Shown piece by piece: positions 33,799 through 41,824 of a stretch of 64,000 bases of DNA. Location of the stretch: contig JAKJHY010000011.1 in NCBI GenBank assembly GCA_021648845.1, positions 1-64,000 of the forward strand. The letters are read 5' to 3'. Each line of letters opens with the position of its first letter. Position 1 is the stretch's first letter. The position numbers were made by a program, and so were the translations under genes. Below the pieces are notes generated by a model. The model saw only the letters and a program-made list of their open reading frames with translations, made no database searches and had not been told where the DNA came from. This stretch comes from Mycobacterium sp. MBM. GTDB lineage: Bacteria; Actinomycetota; Actinomycetes; Mycobacteriales; Mycobacteriaceae.

Positions 33799-34920
33799 AT
33801 GGGTCTGATGGCAGCACGACCCGATGCCGCTACCCAGCCACCCGTAGCCGGCTCGACAGATTCTGCGTGGCTCGCTTCGCTGCGCGGTGCCGTGCTGGCC
33901 GCGGTCGGTGAATTCCTGGACACCCGATGCCGCGCGGCGCTGCGGGGTGCGCACGTCGATATCGCCGAGGACGTGCTGCGCGGCCTGCTGGCCGAGGGCA
34001 AATGTGTGCGCTCCGGGTACCTCCACGTCGGCTGGCAATGCGGCGCACCCACCTCGGCGGCGACCGTGCGGGCGGCGGCCAGCCTCGAGCTGCTGCACGC
34101 GTTCGCGTTGGTCCAGGACGATGTGATGGACGAGTCCGCCATGCGGCGCGGCCGCCCGAGTGCGCACCGGGCATTCCAAAGGTGGCATCAGGAACGGGGT
34201 TTGCCCGGATCGTCGGCCCGATTCGGCGAGTCCGCGGCGGTATTGCTCGGCGACCTGTGTCTGGTGTGGGCCGAACAGATGCTGCGCGAGAGCGGTGTGG
34301 ACTCCGAGGCGCTGGCGCGCGCCTGGCCGCGTTATGACGCGATGCGCACCGAGCTGGCGGTCGGTCAGTTCGCCGACCTCGTCAACGACAGCGCCGGGTT
34401 CCCCAGCCTGACCGATGTGCTCGACGTGGCACGCCGAAAATCGGGTAACTACACCGTCCGTCGCCCGCTGGAGATCGGTGCCGCGCTGGCCGGTTGCGCC
34501 GAACCGGTGCTCGACGTGCTCGGCCACTACGGCAGCGCCATCGGGGAAGCCTTCCAACTCCGCGACGATCTGCTGGGCGTCTTCGGTGCGCCCGAGACGA
34601 CCGGCAAGCCGACCGGGACGGATCTGATCGCCCGCAAGGCCACCACCGTGGTGGTCGCCGGGTACGAACGCGCCTCTGGCGCCCAACAGCGTCAGTTCAA
34701 GGAATTCATGACGGCCGACCATCTCAGCTCCGATGACGTGACTCGGTGGCAGGCCCTGATCTCAGAGGTGGGAACGGTGGAATGGATAGAGAGCATGATC
34801 GCTGAGCGGTTCACCGCGGCGGTCTCGGCGCTGGGCAGCCTGGGTCCCGCCGAACTCGGCGCCGACGCCCGGTCGGCGCTGATCGCCATGGCCTCGGCCT
34901 GCACCGAGCGGACCGCCTGA
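33799..34920 (+). CDS. crtE: Geranylgeranyl diphosphate synthase CrtE (IdsA-type)
   Basis: 373 residues of trans-isoprenyl diphosphate synthase, making the C20 precursor of carotenoids. The first Asp-rich motif is VQDDVMDES (about residue 107) with the R-R-G motif following, and the second is FQLRDDLLGVFG. KPTGTDL after the second motif is typical of actinobacterial GGPP synthases. The second Asp motif lacks the last Asp of DDxxD, as is common here. It is first in a tightly packed operon; the stop overlaps the crtI start in TGATG. A second ATG (33808) is an alternative start. Confidence 0.93.
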   Translation: MGLMAARPDAATQPPVAGSTDSAWLASLRGAVLAAVGEFLDTRCRAALRGAHVDIAEDVLRGLLAEGKCVRSGYLHVGWQCGAPTSAATVRAAASLELLHAFALVQDDVMDESAMRRGRPSAHRAFQRWHQERGLPGSSARFGESAAVLLGDLCLVWAEQMLRESGVDSEALARAWPRYDAMRTELAVGQFADLVNDSAGFPSLTDVLDVARRKSGNYTVRRPLEIGAALAGCAEPVLDVLGHYGSAIGEAFQLRDDLLGVFGAPETTGKPTGTDLIARKATTVVVAGYERASGAQQRQFKEFMTADHLSSDDVTRWQALISEVGTVEWIESMIAERFTAAVSALGSLGPAELGADARSALIAMASACTERTA

Positions 34921-36431
34921 TGCGCACCGTGCCGGGCCGCACCGAGCATGTGGTCGTGGTCGGTGCCGGGCTGTCCGGATTGTCGGCCGCGTTGCATCTG
35001 GCCGGGCGGGGTGTGCGGGTCACGGTGCTCGAGCGCGGATCGCACCCCGGTGGCCGGGTCGGCCGCGCGGATGTCTCCGGATACCACATCGACACCGGTC
35101 CGACGGTCCTGACGATGCCCGACATCATCGACGAGACCTTCGCTGCCGTCGGGGACCTGACCGCCGACCGGCTCGACCTGATGCCGGTCGAGCCGGCCTA
35201 CCGGGCCACCTTCGCCGACGGCAGCAGCCTGGACGTGCACAGCGACGCCGCCGCGATGGCCGCGGAGATCGAGCGGTTCGCCGGCCGCGCGGAAGCCGAC
35301 GGCTATCTGCGGATGCGCGACTGGCTGACCCGGCTGTATCACCTGGAGTTCGACGGTTTCATCGCCGCCAACTTCGAGTCACCGCTGTCGCTGCTGACCC
35401 CGCAGTTGGCCAAACTCGCCGCCATCGGCGGCTTCCGGCGCTGGGAGCCGATGGTGCGCCGGTTCATCACCGATGAGCGGTTGCTGCGGGTGTTCACCTT
35501 TCAGGCGCTGTACGTCGGTGTGCCACCCAAGCGCGCGCTGGCCGCCTACGCCGTCATCGCCTACATGGACACCGTGTCGGGGGTGTACTTCCCGCGTGGC
35601 GGGATGCGCGCCCTGCCCGATGCGTTGGCCGCCGCCGCGACCGACGCCGGGGTCGAATTCCGTTACGATTCCCGGGTTTGCGAGCTGGAACGGTCCGGGT
35701 CGCGGGTGACCGCGGTGCGCACCGAGACCGGCGAACGGTTTGCCGCCGACGCCGTCATCCTGACCACCGAGCTGCCAGAGAGCTACCGGTTGCTCGGCCG
35801 TACGCCACGGCGCCCGGTCCGGCTGCGGCCGGCTCCCTCTGCGGTGGTGGCCCATATCGGCTGCCGTGCAGCGGCTCCCACGGACGACGCCGCGCACCAC
35901 ACGATCCTGTTCGGCGATGAATGGGACCGGACCTTCGACGAGATCATCGATCAGGGCCGCACCATGGTGGACCCGTCGCTGCTCGTCACGCGCCCGACCG
36001 CCGGTGACCCCACCCTGGCGCCGGAGGGTCGCGACCTGCTCTACGTCCTGGCCCCCGCGCCGAACACCGCGGTGGGCGAACTGGACTGGGACACCCGGCG
36101 TGACGAGTACACCGCCGACATGCTGGACAGCGTCACCACACGACTGCCGAATCTCGGCGCCGATCCGGAGATCCTGCATGTCGTCACGCCGCAGGACTGG
36201 GCGCGTCAGGGCATGATCGCCGGCACCCCGTTCGCGTTGTCGCATACCTTCGGGCAGACCGGCCCGTTCCGGCCAGGCAACACGGTTCGCGGTATCGACA
36301 ACGCCGTGCTGGCCGGCTCGTCCACCGTGCCGGGCGTCGGCATCCCGACCGCCATCGTGTCGGGCCGCCTGGCCGCGGACAGGATCACCGGGGTCGTGTC
36401 ACCGACCCACGTCCGGACCGTGACTCGATGA
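34920..36431 (+). CDS. crtI: Phytoene desaturase CrtI
   Basis: 503 residues. It converts phytoene to lycopene in several FAD-dependent steps. The N-terminal dinucleotide fold is VVVVGAGLSGLSAALHL with ERGSHPGGR. YHIDTGPTVLTMP near residue 60 and TVSGVYFPRGGMRALPDAL are family hallmarks. The carboxy-terminal FAD signature is VLAGSSTVPGVGIPTAIVSGRLAADRI. It overlaps crtE by one base and lies 13 nt before crtB. Membrane-associated by family habit. Confidence 0.95.
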   Translation: MRTVPGRTEHVVVVGAGLSGLSAALHLAGRGVRVTVLERGSHPGGRVGRADVSGYHIDTGPTVLTMPDIIDETFAAVGDLTADRLDLMPVEPAYRATFADGSSLDVHSDAAAMAAEIERFAGRAEADGYLRMRDWLTRLYHLEFDGFIAANFESPLSLLTPQLAKLAAIGGFRRWEPMVRRFITDERLLRVFTFQALYVGVPPKRALAAYAVIAYMDTVSGVYFPRGGMRALPDALAAAATDAGVEFRYDSRVCELERSGSRVTAVRTETGERFAADAVILTTELPESYRLLGRTPRRPVRLRPAPSAVVAHIGCRAAAPTDDAAHHTILFGDEWDRTFDEIIDQGRTMVDPSLLVTRPTAGDPTLAPEGRDLLYVLAPAPNTAVGELDWDTRRDEYTADMLDSVTTRLPNLGADPEILHVVTPQDWARQGMIAGTPFALSHTFGQTGPFRPGNTVRGIDNAVLAGSSTVPGVGIPTAIVSGRLAADRITGVVSPTHVRTVTR

Positions 36432-36444
36432 TGGGGGCCAGCAC

Positions 36445-37389
36445 ATGATCCACTCCGAATTGGACGCGGCGGGCGTACAGGGTGAGCAGTTGCGCGCGGC
36501 CTACCAACGGTGCCGGGCGCTCAATGCCGCACACGGCAAGACGTTCTTCCTGGCGACCCGGCTGTTGTCGCCGCGGCAACGCCCGGCCGTGCACGCGCTC
36601 TACGGTTTCGCCCGCCGTGCCGACGATGTGCTGGACAGTTTCGACGACCGCACGACCGCCGCGCGCGCCGACGAGTTGCAGGGGCTGGCCGACGCCCTGC
36701 ACAGCCGGCTGGTGCTCAACCGGGTCGAAGGTGACGATCCCGTGCTCGATGCCGTGGTCGACACCGCCCGCAACTACGGCCTCGAATGGCAACTGTTCGA
36801 CGACTTCCTGGCCTCCATGCGGATGGATCTGACCGTCACCGACTACCCGGACCGCGCCGCGCTGGACCGGTACATGTACGGTTCCGCGGAGGTGATCGGG
36901 CTGCAATTGCTCCCCGTGCTGGGAACCGTGGTCCCTCGCGAGGAAGCCGCACCGCATGCCGCCGCGTTGGGAAAGGCGTTCCAGCTCACCAACTTTCTGC
37001 GGGATATCGACGAAGATCTGACCCGCGGGCGGGTGTACCTGCCCGCCGACGAGCTCGCCGCCCACGGCGTCGACCGCGACGTCCTGAGCTGGTGCCAGCA
37101 CAACCGCCGCGTCGACCCGCGGCTGCGCGCCGCACTGACCGAACAGCACGCGCTGACCCGACAGATCTACCAGCACGCCGAACGCGGTATCGCGATGCTG
37201 GAGCCGCAATCCCGGCCCTGTATCCGGGCGGCGCTGACGCTGTATTCGGAGATCCTCGACCGCATCGAGGAGATGGACTTCGAGGTCTTCAGCCGCCGGG
37301 CCACGGTATCCAACCGCAGACGCCTGCAGGTGGCCGGCCGTGGTTTGATCGACGCGTGGCGCGCCCGCGCCCGGCACAGGGAGGCCTGA
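36445..37389 (+). CDS. crtB: Phytoene synthase CrtB
   Basis: 314 residues, joining two GGPP molecules into phytoene. Squalene/phytoene synthase motifs are complete: the first Asp-rich DDVLDSFDD-like YGFARRADDVLDSF, the second in GKAFQLTNFLRDIDEDLTRGRVYLP with D-x3-D, and YGSAEVIGLQLLPVLG. It continues the crt operon. An AGGGAGG Shine-Dalgarno for the next gene lies inside its last codons. Confidence 0.96.
   Translation: MIHSELDAAGVQGEQLRAAYQRCRALNAAHGKTFFLATRLLSPRQRPAVHALYGFARRADDVLDSFDDRTTAARADELQGLADALHSRLVLNRVEGDDPVLDAVVDTARNYGLEWQLFDDFLASMRMDLTVTDYPDRAALDRYMYGSAEVIGLQLLPVLGTVVPREEAAPHAAALGKAFQLTNFLRDIDEDLTRGRVYLPADELAAHGVDRDVLSWCQHNRRVDPRLRAALTEQHALTRQIYQHAERGIAMLEPQSRPCIRAALTLYSEILDRIEEMDFEVFSRRATVSNRRRLQVAGRGLIDAWRARARHREA
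37378..37384 (+). promoter_or_regulatory. Shine-Dalgarno that decides the crtT start
   Basis: AGGGAGG lies 6 nt upstream of the ATC at 37391, the ideal distance. No other good ribosome site precedes the in-frame ATG at 37502. This supports initiation on AUC. Confidence 0.55.
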
Positions 37390-37390
37390 G

Positions 37391-38095
37391 ATCGCGACCT
37401 ATGACGTTCCCGAGGCCTTCGACGCCGGCGCGGAAGCCTATGACGGGCTGGTCGGTGCGAACCCCGGATACCACGGTCATCTTCGACTGTCCGCCGAGCG
37501 CATGCAGCTTCCCGACGCCGGAAAGGGTCTGCGGCTTCTCGATATCGGTTGCGGCACCGGAGCCTCCACCGCCGCCCTGCTGAAGCAGGCACCGTACGCC
37601 CAGATCGTGGGCGTCGACGGCTCGGCCGGTATGCTGGCCCGCGCCCGGGCCAAGGAATGGCCCGACACGGTGTCCTTCGTGCAGAGCCGGGCCGAAGATC
37701 TCGCCACGGCCGGGGTGTCCGGTCCGTTCGACGGGATCCTGGCCGCCTACCTTGTCCGCAATCTGCCCGACCCCGATCCGGTGCTCCGCTCACTGCTGGC
37801 ACTGCTGAAACCCGGGGGTGTCTTTGCCGCACACGAATACTCGGTGCGCGACTCGCGGCTCGCCTCGGCGATGTGGAACCTGGTGTCATCGGCGGTGATC
37901 ATCCCGGCCGGGAAGATCCGCACCGGCGATGCCGAGCTGTACCGGTACCTGCGCCGCAGTGTGAATACCTTCGACGGCGCACAACGATTCCGGCAGCGGT
38001 TGCGGGACAACGGATTCGTCGACGTCCGTAGCCAAACGGTGCCCGGCTGGCAGAACGGTATCGTGCACACCTTCCTCGGTTGGGCGCCGTCATGA
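37391..38095 (+). CDS. crtT: Class I SAM methyltransferase of the carotenoid cluster (CrtT-like), apparent AUC start
   Basis: 234 residues if read from the ATC at 37391. The N-terminus IATYDVPEAFDAGAEAYDGLVGAN-type segment (residues 1-40) belongs to the fold and matches the start I recall for CrtT homologues, which begin MATYDVPEAFD. The SAM-binding motif I is LLDIGCGTGAS, motif II VGVDGSAGML, and DGILAAYLVRNLPDP follows. The first ATG (37502) would lose 37 residues just before motif I. AGGGAGG is 6 nt from the ATC. Either AUC is used or the base is an error. It ends in ATGA overlap with crtU. It may methylate a carotenoid carboxyl or hydroxyl group. Confidence 0.78.
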   Translation: MATYDVPEAFDAGAEAYDGLVGANPGYHGHLRLSAERMQLPDAGKGLRLLDIGCGTGASTAALLKQAPYAQIVGVDGSAGMLARARAKEWPDTVSFVQSRAEDLATAGVSGPFDGILAAYLVRNLPDPDPVLRSLLALLKPGGVFAAHEYSVRDSRLASAMWNLVSSAVIIPAGKIRTGDAELYRYLRRSVNTFDGAQRFRQRLRDNGFVDVRSQTVPGWQNGIVHTFLGWAPS

Positions 38096-39627
38096 CCGAC
38101 AGCCGTCGGGTGCGGCATCCCGCGGCGCCGGGGGCGGCCCATGCCACGCAGTTGAGTGCGCGTCCCACGGTTGTCGTGGTGGGCGGGGGCATCGCCGGTC
38201 TGAGCGCGGCGACAGCGCTGGCCGAACGCGGGGTGGCGGTGCACCTGCTCGAACGCCAGTCCTATCTCGGCGGCCGGGTGGGCGGCTGGACCGAGACCAT
38301 GCCCGACGGCACCGCGGTGGCGATGAACCGGGGTTTCCACGCCTTTTTCCGCCAGTATTACAATCTGCGCAATCTGTTGCGGCGCACCGATCCTGAGCTG
38401 TCGATGTTCAGCGCGCTCGACGATTATCCACTGGTCGACGCAGATGGCCGCCGCGATACGTTCCGCGGGCTCCCCCGCACCCCGCCGTTCAACGCGATGG
38501 CGTTCGCGCTGCGCAGTCCGACGTTCCGGCTGCGCGATATGGTGCGCCTGGATGCCAAGGCGGCCGCACCGTTGGCCGCCGTATCGGTGCCGCAAACCTA
38601 TTGGCAACTCGATGATCTGGATGCGGAGTCCTTTCTGCGGGACATCAACTTTCCGCAGGCCGCCCGCCACCTGGCCTTCGAAGTCTTCTCGCGCAGCTTC
38701 TTCACCCGGCCCGAGGCGTTGTCGGCAGCCGAACTGGCCACCATGTTCCACATCTACTTCCTCGGGTCCAGTGAAGGTCTCGTCTTCGACGTCGCCGCCG
38801 AGAATTTCGACATCGCGCTGTGGCAGCCGATGGAAAGCTATCTGCGCGGCCGGGGCGCCGACATCAAACTGGACACCACGGTGCACAGCGTGCGCGTCGA
38901 CGATGCCGGTAGGTTCACGGTGACCGACACGACCGGGGCAGCCGTCACCGGCGATGCCGTCGTACTGGCGACGGAGGTGCCGGCGCTGCAACGGATCGTC
39001 GCCGAGTCGCCGGGGCTGGGTGACGACGACTGGCGTGCAGCCATCGGAGACCTCGGCACGGCGGCACCGTTCGTCGTGCGCCGGCTGTGGCTCGACCGAC
39101 CGGTGCGCGATGACCGGCCGGCCTTCCTGGGCACCGGCGGGCTACCGCCGCTGGATAACATCAGTGTGCTGAACCGCTATGAGCGGGAGGCGATCTCCTG
39201 GGCGCAGCGTACCGGCGGATCGGTGGTGGAGTTGCACGCCTACTCCGTCACCGCGGACTCCCCCGAGCTGCGCCGTGATCTCGATGCGCGACTGCACGAA
39301 CTGTTCCCGGAGACCGCGACGGCAGGTGTGGTGCACGAGAGCACGTTGTGCCGCAACGACTGTCCGCGGCTGGGACCGGGAGATTTCGCGAACCGGCCGG
39401 CCGTGGTCACTTCCCAGGATGGGCTTGTGCTGGCCGGTGACGGGATTCGCATCGACCTGCCGGTGGCACTGATGGAACGCGCGGCAACCACCGGCTTCGC
39501 CGCGGCGAACGCCCTGTTGGAGCGTTTCGGGCTGCGCGGGCACGATCTGTATACGGTGCCGGTGCGCGGGCGCTCGGCGGTGCTGCGCCGCCTGGCCGAT
39601 CGGATCGACGGGCGGATACGGGCATGA
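38092..39627 (+). CDS. crtU: Carotene ring desaturase/methylase CrtU-like (isorenieratene synthase)
   Basis: 511 residues from the ATG at 38092. FAD-dependent CrtI-like fold with VVVVGGGIAGLSAATAL and LLERQSYLGGRVGG. The block NRGFHAFFRQYYNLRNLLRR, then HIYFLGSSEGL and the C-terminal GDGIRIDLPVALMERAATTGF, are hallmarks of CrtU, which desaturates and moves a methyl group to aromatise beta-ionone rings. That chemistry needs a cyclised substrate (beta- or gamma-carotene), yet no lycopene cyclase is in the window. Linked by ATGA overlaps to crtT and to the Rieske gene. Confidence 0.87.
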   Translation: MTDSRRVRHPAAPGAAHATQLSARPTVVVVGGGIAGLSAATALAERGVAVHLLERQSYLGGRVGGWTETMPDGTAVAMNRGFHAFFRQYYNLRNLLRRTDPELSMFSALDDYPLVDADGRRDTFRGLPRTPPFNAMAFALRSPTFRLRDMVRLDAKAAAPLAAVSVPQTYWQLDDLDAESFLRDINFPQAARHLAFEVFSRSFFTRPEALSAAELATMFHIYFLGSSEGLVFDVAAENFDIALWQPMESYLRGRGADIKLDTTVHSVRVDDAGRFTVTDTTGAAVTGDAVVLATEVPALQRIVAESPGLGDDDWRAAIGDLGTAAPFVVRRLWLDRPVRDDRPAFLGTGGLPPLDNISVLNRYEREAISWAQRTGGSVVELHAYSVTADSPELRRDLDARLHELFPETATAGVVHESTLCRNDCPRLGPGDFANRPAVVTSQDGLVLAGDGIRIDLPVALMERAATTGFAAANALLERFGLRGHDLYTVPVRGRSAVLRRLADRIDGRIRA

Positions 39628-40712
39628 AAGCTCTGAAGGCCCTGAAAGCCATGCCTTTTCGACTTCTGCCGCGCACCGAGTGGAGTCGGCAGCGACCGAC
39701 CGTCGCGCAGGCCGACCCGTTGCTGATCGCCGCCGCGCTGGCCAGGAGCCAGCGCAGACCGAGCGGCAACTGGTATGTGGTGGGGGCGAGCACGGATATC
39801 GCGAAGCAGCCATTTGGCGCCACGGTGGCCGGGGCCGAGCTGGTCTGCTGGCGGGACGACTCGGGCACGGTGTACGCCGCGCCGGCGCGGTGCCCGCACT
39901 TGGGCGCCGACCTGTGCACCGCGGTGATCGATGCCGGTCAGCTGATCTGCCCGTGGCACGGGTTGCGGCTCACCGGGCGCGGACGACCGGACTGGCCGGC
40001 GCTGCCGGTGTTCGACGACGGTGTGCTGGTGTGGGTCCGGCTCGACCGGATCGGCGGGGAGCCGCCCACCGAATCCCCGGTGCTGCCGGCACGGCCCGGT
40101 GATCCGCTGATTTCGGCCGTCACCAGCCTCACCGGTGCGTGCGAACCGGCCGATATCATCGCCAACCGGATGGATCCGTGGCACGGGGCCTGGTTCCACC
40201 CCTATTCGTTCGCCCAGCTCGAGGTGCTCAGTGCGCCACCGGAAGATCCCCAGCTCGCCGAGGAGGAGGATCGGTTCCTGGTGGCGGTCACGTTCCATAT
40301 CGGCCGTTTCGGGGTGCCGGTGATCGCCGAGTTCACCAGCCCGGAACCGCGCACGTTGACCATGCGCATCGTCGACGGCGAGGGCAGCGGGAGCGTGGTG
40401 GAGACGCATGCCACGCCCAACGGTGTCGGGCCCGACGGGCGCCCGCGCAGCACCGTGATCGAGGCGGTCATCGCCCACTCGGACCGTCCCGGTTTCGCCC
40501 ATGCGCTGCGGGCGCGGGCGGTGATCACACCGTTCATGCGGCACGCGGCGCACCGGTTGTGGCGCGACGATCTGCTGTACGCCGAACGTCTGCGCGAGAT
40601 GAGCCGTCAGGATGCCGATGGCACCGCGGAGTTGCTCACGCCGCTGGACGAGCCCACCGCGGCAGGTCCGCGGCCTCCAGCAGCGGGATCTGGTCCCGTG
40701 CCCACGGGCTGA
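39624..40712 (+). CDS. Rieske [2Fe-2S] oxygenase-like protein with DUF5914, carotenoid-cluster associated
   Basis: 362 residues. The Rieske motif is C-x-H ... C-x2-H in RCPHLGADLC and LICPWHGL (about residues 92-113). The second half has ANRMDPWHGAWFHPYSF, a D-x2-H-x4-H pattern like the mononuclear-iron site of Rieske oxygenases, and matches DUF5914. So it is plausibly a complete oxygenase, not just an electron carrier, though no reductase is nearby. Co-translation with crtU suggests oxidation of a carotenoid end group (hydroxylation or ketolation). It overlaps the convergent idi by 77 bp. Confidence 0.78.
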   Translation: MKALKALKAMPFRLLPRTEWSRQRPTVAQADPLLIAAALARSQRRPSGNWYVVGASTDIAKQPFGATVAGAELVCWRDDSGTVYAAPARCPHLGADLCTAVIDAGQLICPWHGLRLTGRGRPDWPALPVFDDGVLVWVRLDRIGGEPPTESPVLPARPGDPLISAVTSLTGACEPADIIANRMDPWHGAWFHPYSFAQLEVLSAPPEDPQLAEEEDRFLVAVTFHIGRFGVPVIAEFTSPEPRTLTMRIVDGEGSGSVVETHATPNGVGPDGRPRSTVIEAVIAHSDRPGFAHALRARAVITPFMRHAAHRLWRDDLLYAERLREMSRQDADGTAELLTPLDEPTAAGPRPPAAGSGPVPTG

Positions 40713-41196
40713 TCGCCCAGTTCAGAGCGGCGGCGCAGCGTACTTCGTTCCAGTCGGCCCACACCGTGTCCATCACTTCGTGCGGTGCCGGGGCGAGCTC
40801 GCCGTCGAGCAGCGCACAGAACACCGGGCAGATCTCGTTCTCCACGGTGCCGTCGGCCGCGCGGGCGCGGTAGCGGAATTCTGGGAGCACGCAGTGCACG
40901 TCGCGGATCGCTGCCCCGAGTTCCTGATGCCCGCGCCGGTGCACCGCATCCACGATGGCCTCTCCCGGCGCGGGGTGGCCGCAGAAGGAGTTGGTCCACA
41001 CGCCCGGCCAGGTCTGTTTGTTCAGGGCTCGCCGGGTCAGCAGGACGCGGCCGCCGTCGTCGAACAGGTAACAGGAGAAGCCCAGGTGCAGGGGGGTGTC
41101 GGCATGGTGCACCGTTGCCTTGGCGGTGCTTCCGATGGTGTTGCCCGCGGCATCGAGCAGGACCACCTGTTCTTCGGGGACGGGGTTCACAACCAT
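40636..41196 (-). CDS. idi: Isopentenyl-diphosphate delta-isomerase, type I
   Basis: 186 residues from the ATG at 41196. It interconverts IPP and DMAPP, feeding the GGPP made by CrtE. Nudix fold with TWPGVWTNSFCGHPAPGE (catalytic Cys in NSFCGHP), REL-like RRGHQELGAAI, and FRYRARAADGTVENEICPVF carrying the acidic/Tyr active-site part. Its 3' end lies opposite the last 77 bp of the Rieske gene, so the two transcripts overlap. As part of the carotenoid locus it is probably co-expressed, although on the other strand. Confidence 0.94.
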   Translation of the reverse strand: MVVNPVPEEQVVLLDAAGNTIGSTAKATVHHADTPLHLGFSCYLFDDGGRVLLTRRALNKQTWPGVWTNSFCGHPAPGEAIVDAVHRRGHQELGAAIRDVHCVLPEFRYRARAADGTVENEICPVFCALLDGELAPAPHEVMDTVWADWNEVRCAAALNWAISPWARDQIPLLEAADLPRWARPAA

Positions 41197-41236
41197 GGTG
41201 ATAGCCGTCGGAGCCGATACCGAAACGTATCCCGCA

Positions 41237-41764
41237 TCAGCGCAGTTGATCCTCGCAGCGGGAGGTGAGGCCCGAGAAGTGCACCGCGGGCGCGCCGTCG
41301 ACGAGGACGAAGTCGGTGCCCGGGTACCACTGGGTGCCGGGGCGGATCCACGGTGGTGCACCGTGTGGGTAGGCGATGGTCATATCGGCGTAGAAGCGGG
41401 CGTCCGCCGGGCAGGCTGGGCTGCTCGAGGGCAGCGGGTTCCACGCATGCACCACCACCGGGTTGGTCAGGCGTGCGCCCAGTGCACAGTTCGGCTGGCA
41501 TTCCACGGAGACATCGGTGCCGAACCCGTTGGCGCCGAGAGCATCCCACTGTGTCCAGACCATATCGTGTAGCACACCGGTGCCGTCGCAGTTGTAGTCG
41601 AACACCGCGGGCCGCGCAGGCAACGGGTTCTCGGTGTCGTAGCACATGCCGATGGCGTACCGGACGGTGTCGGCCGGGTCGGCGCCCGCGGCCGCCGTCG
41701 GGGACAGCACGGCGCACGACAGCGCGACGAGGGCGGCGACAGGCGCTGCGAGCAGGCGGATCAC
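41237..41764 (-). CDS. Secreted mycobacterial protein of unknown function
   Basis: 175 residues with a clear Sec signal (MIRLLAAPVAALVALSCAVL, cleavage near AAAGA-DPADT). The mature part has six Cys (CYDTE, YNCDG, VECQPNCA, SPACPAD, SRCEDQ), consistent with disulfides outside the cytoplasm. It also carries Trp/Pro-rich segments (WNPLPSSS, PPWIRPGTQWYPG). I recognise no family. It lies between idi and an FAD monooxygenase gene on the same strand. Confidence 0.72.
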   Translation of the reverse strand: MIRLLAAPVAALVALSCAVLSPTAAAGADPADTVRYAIGMCYDTENPLPARPAVFDYNCDGTGVLHDMVWTQWDALGANGFGTDVSVECQPNCALGARLTNPVVVHAWNPLPSSSPACPADARFYADMTIAYPHGAPPWIRPGTQWYPGTDFVLVDGAPAVHFSGLTSRCEDQLR

Positions 41765-41824
41765 CCCGGGAGGTTAGCAACCGGGCGGCCCGCCGGCATG
41801 TCGGCCGGCCGCACGGTCAGAGAG

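Noticed and set aside
37502..38095. ATG at 37502 as the crtT start
   Set aside because: It would remove 37 family-like residues before the SAM motif and has no good ribosome site. It is kept only as an alternative.
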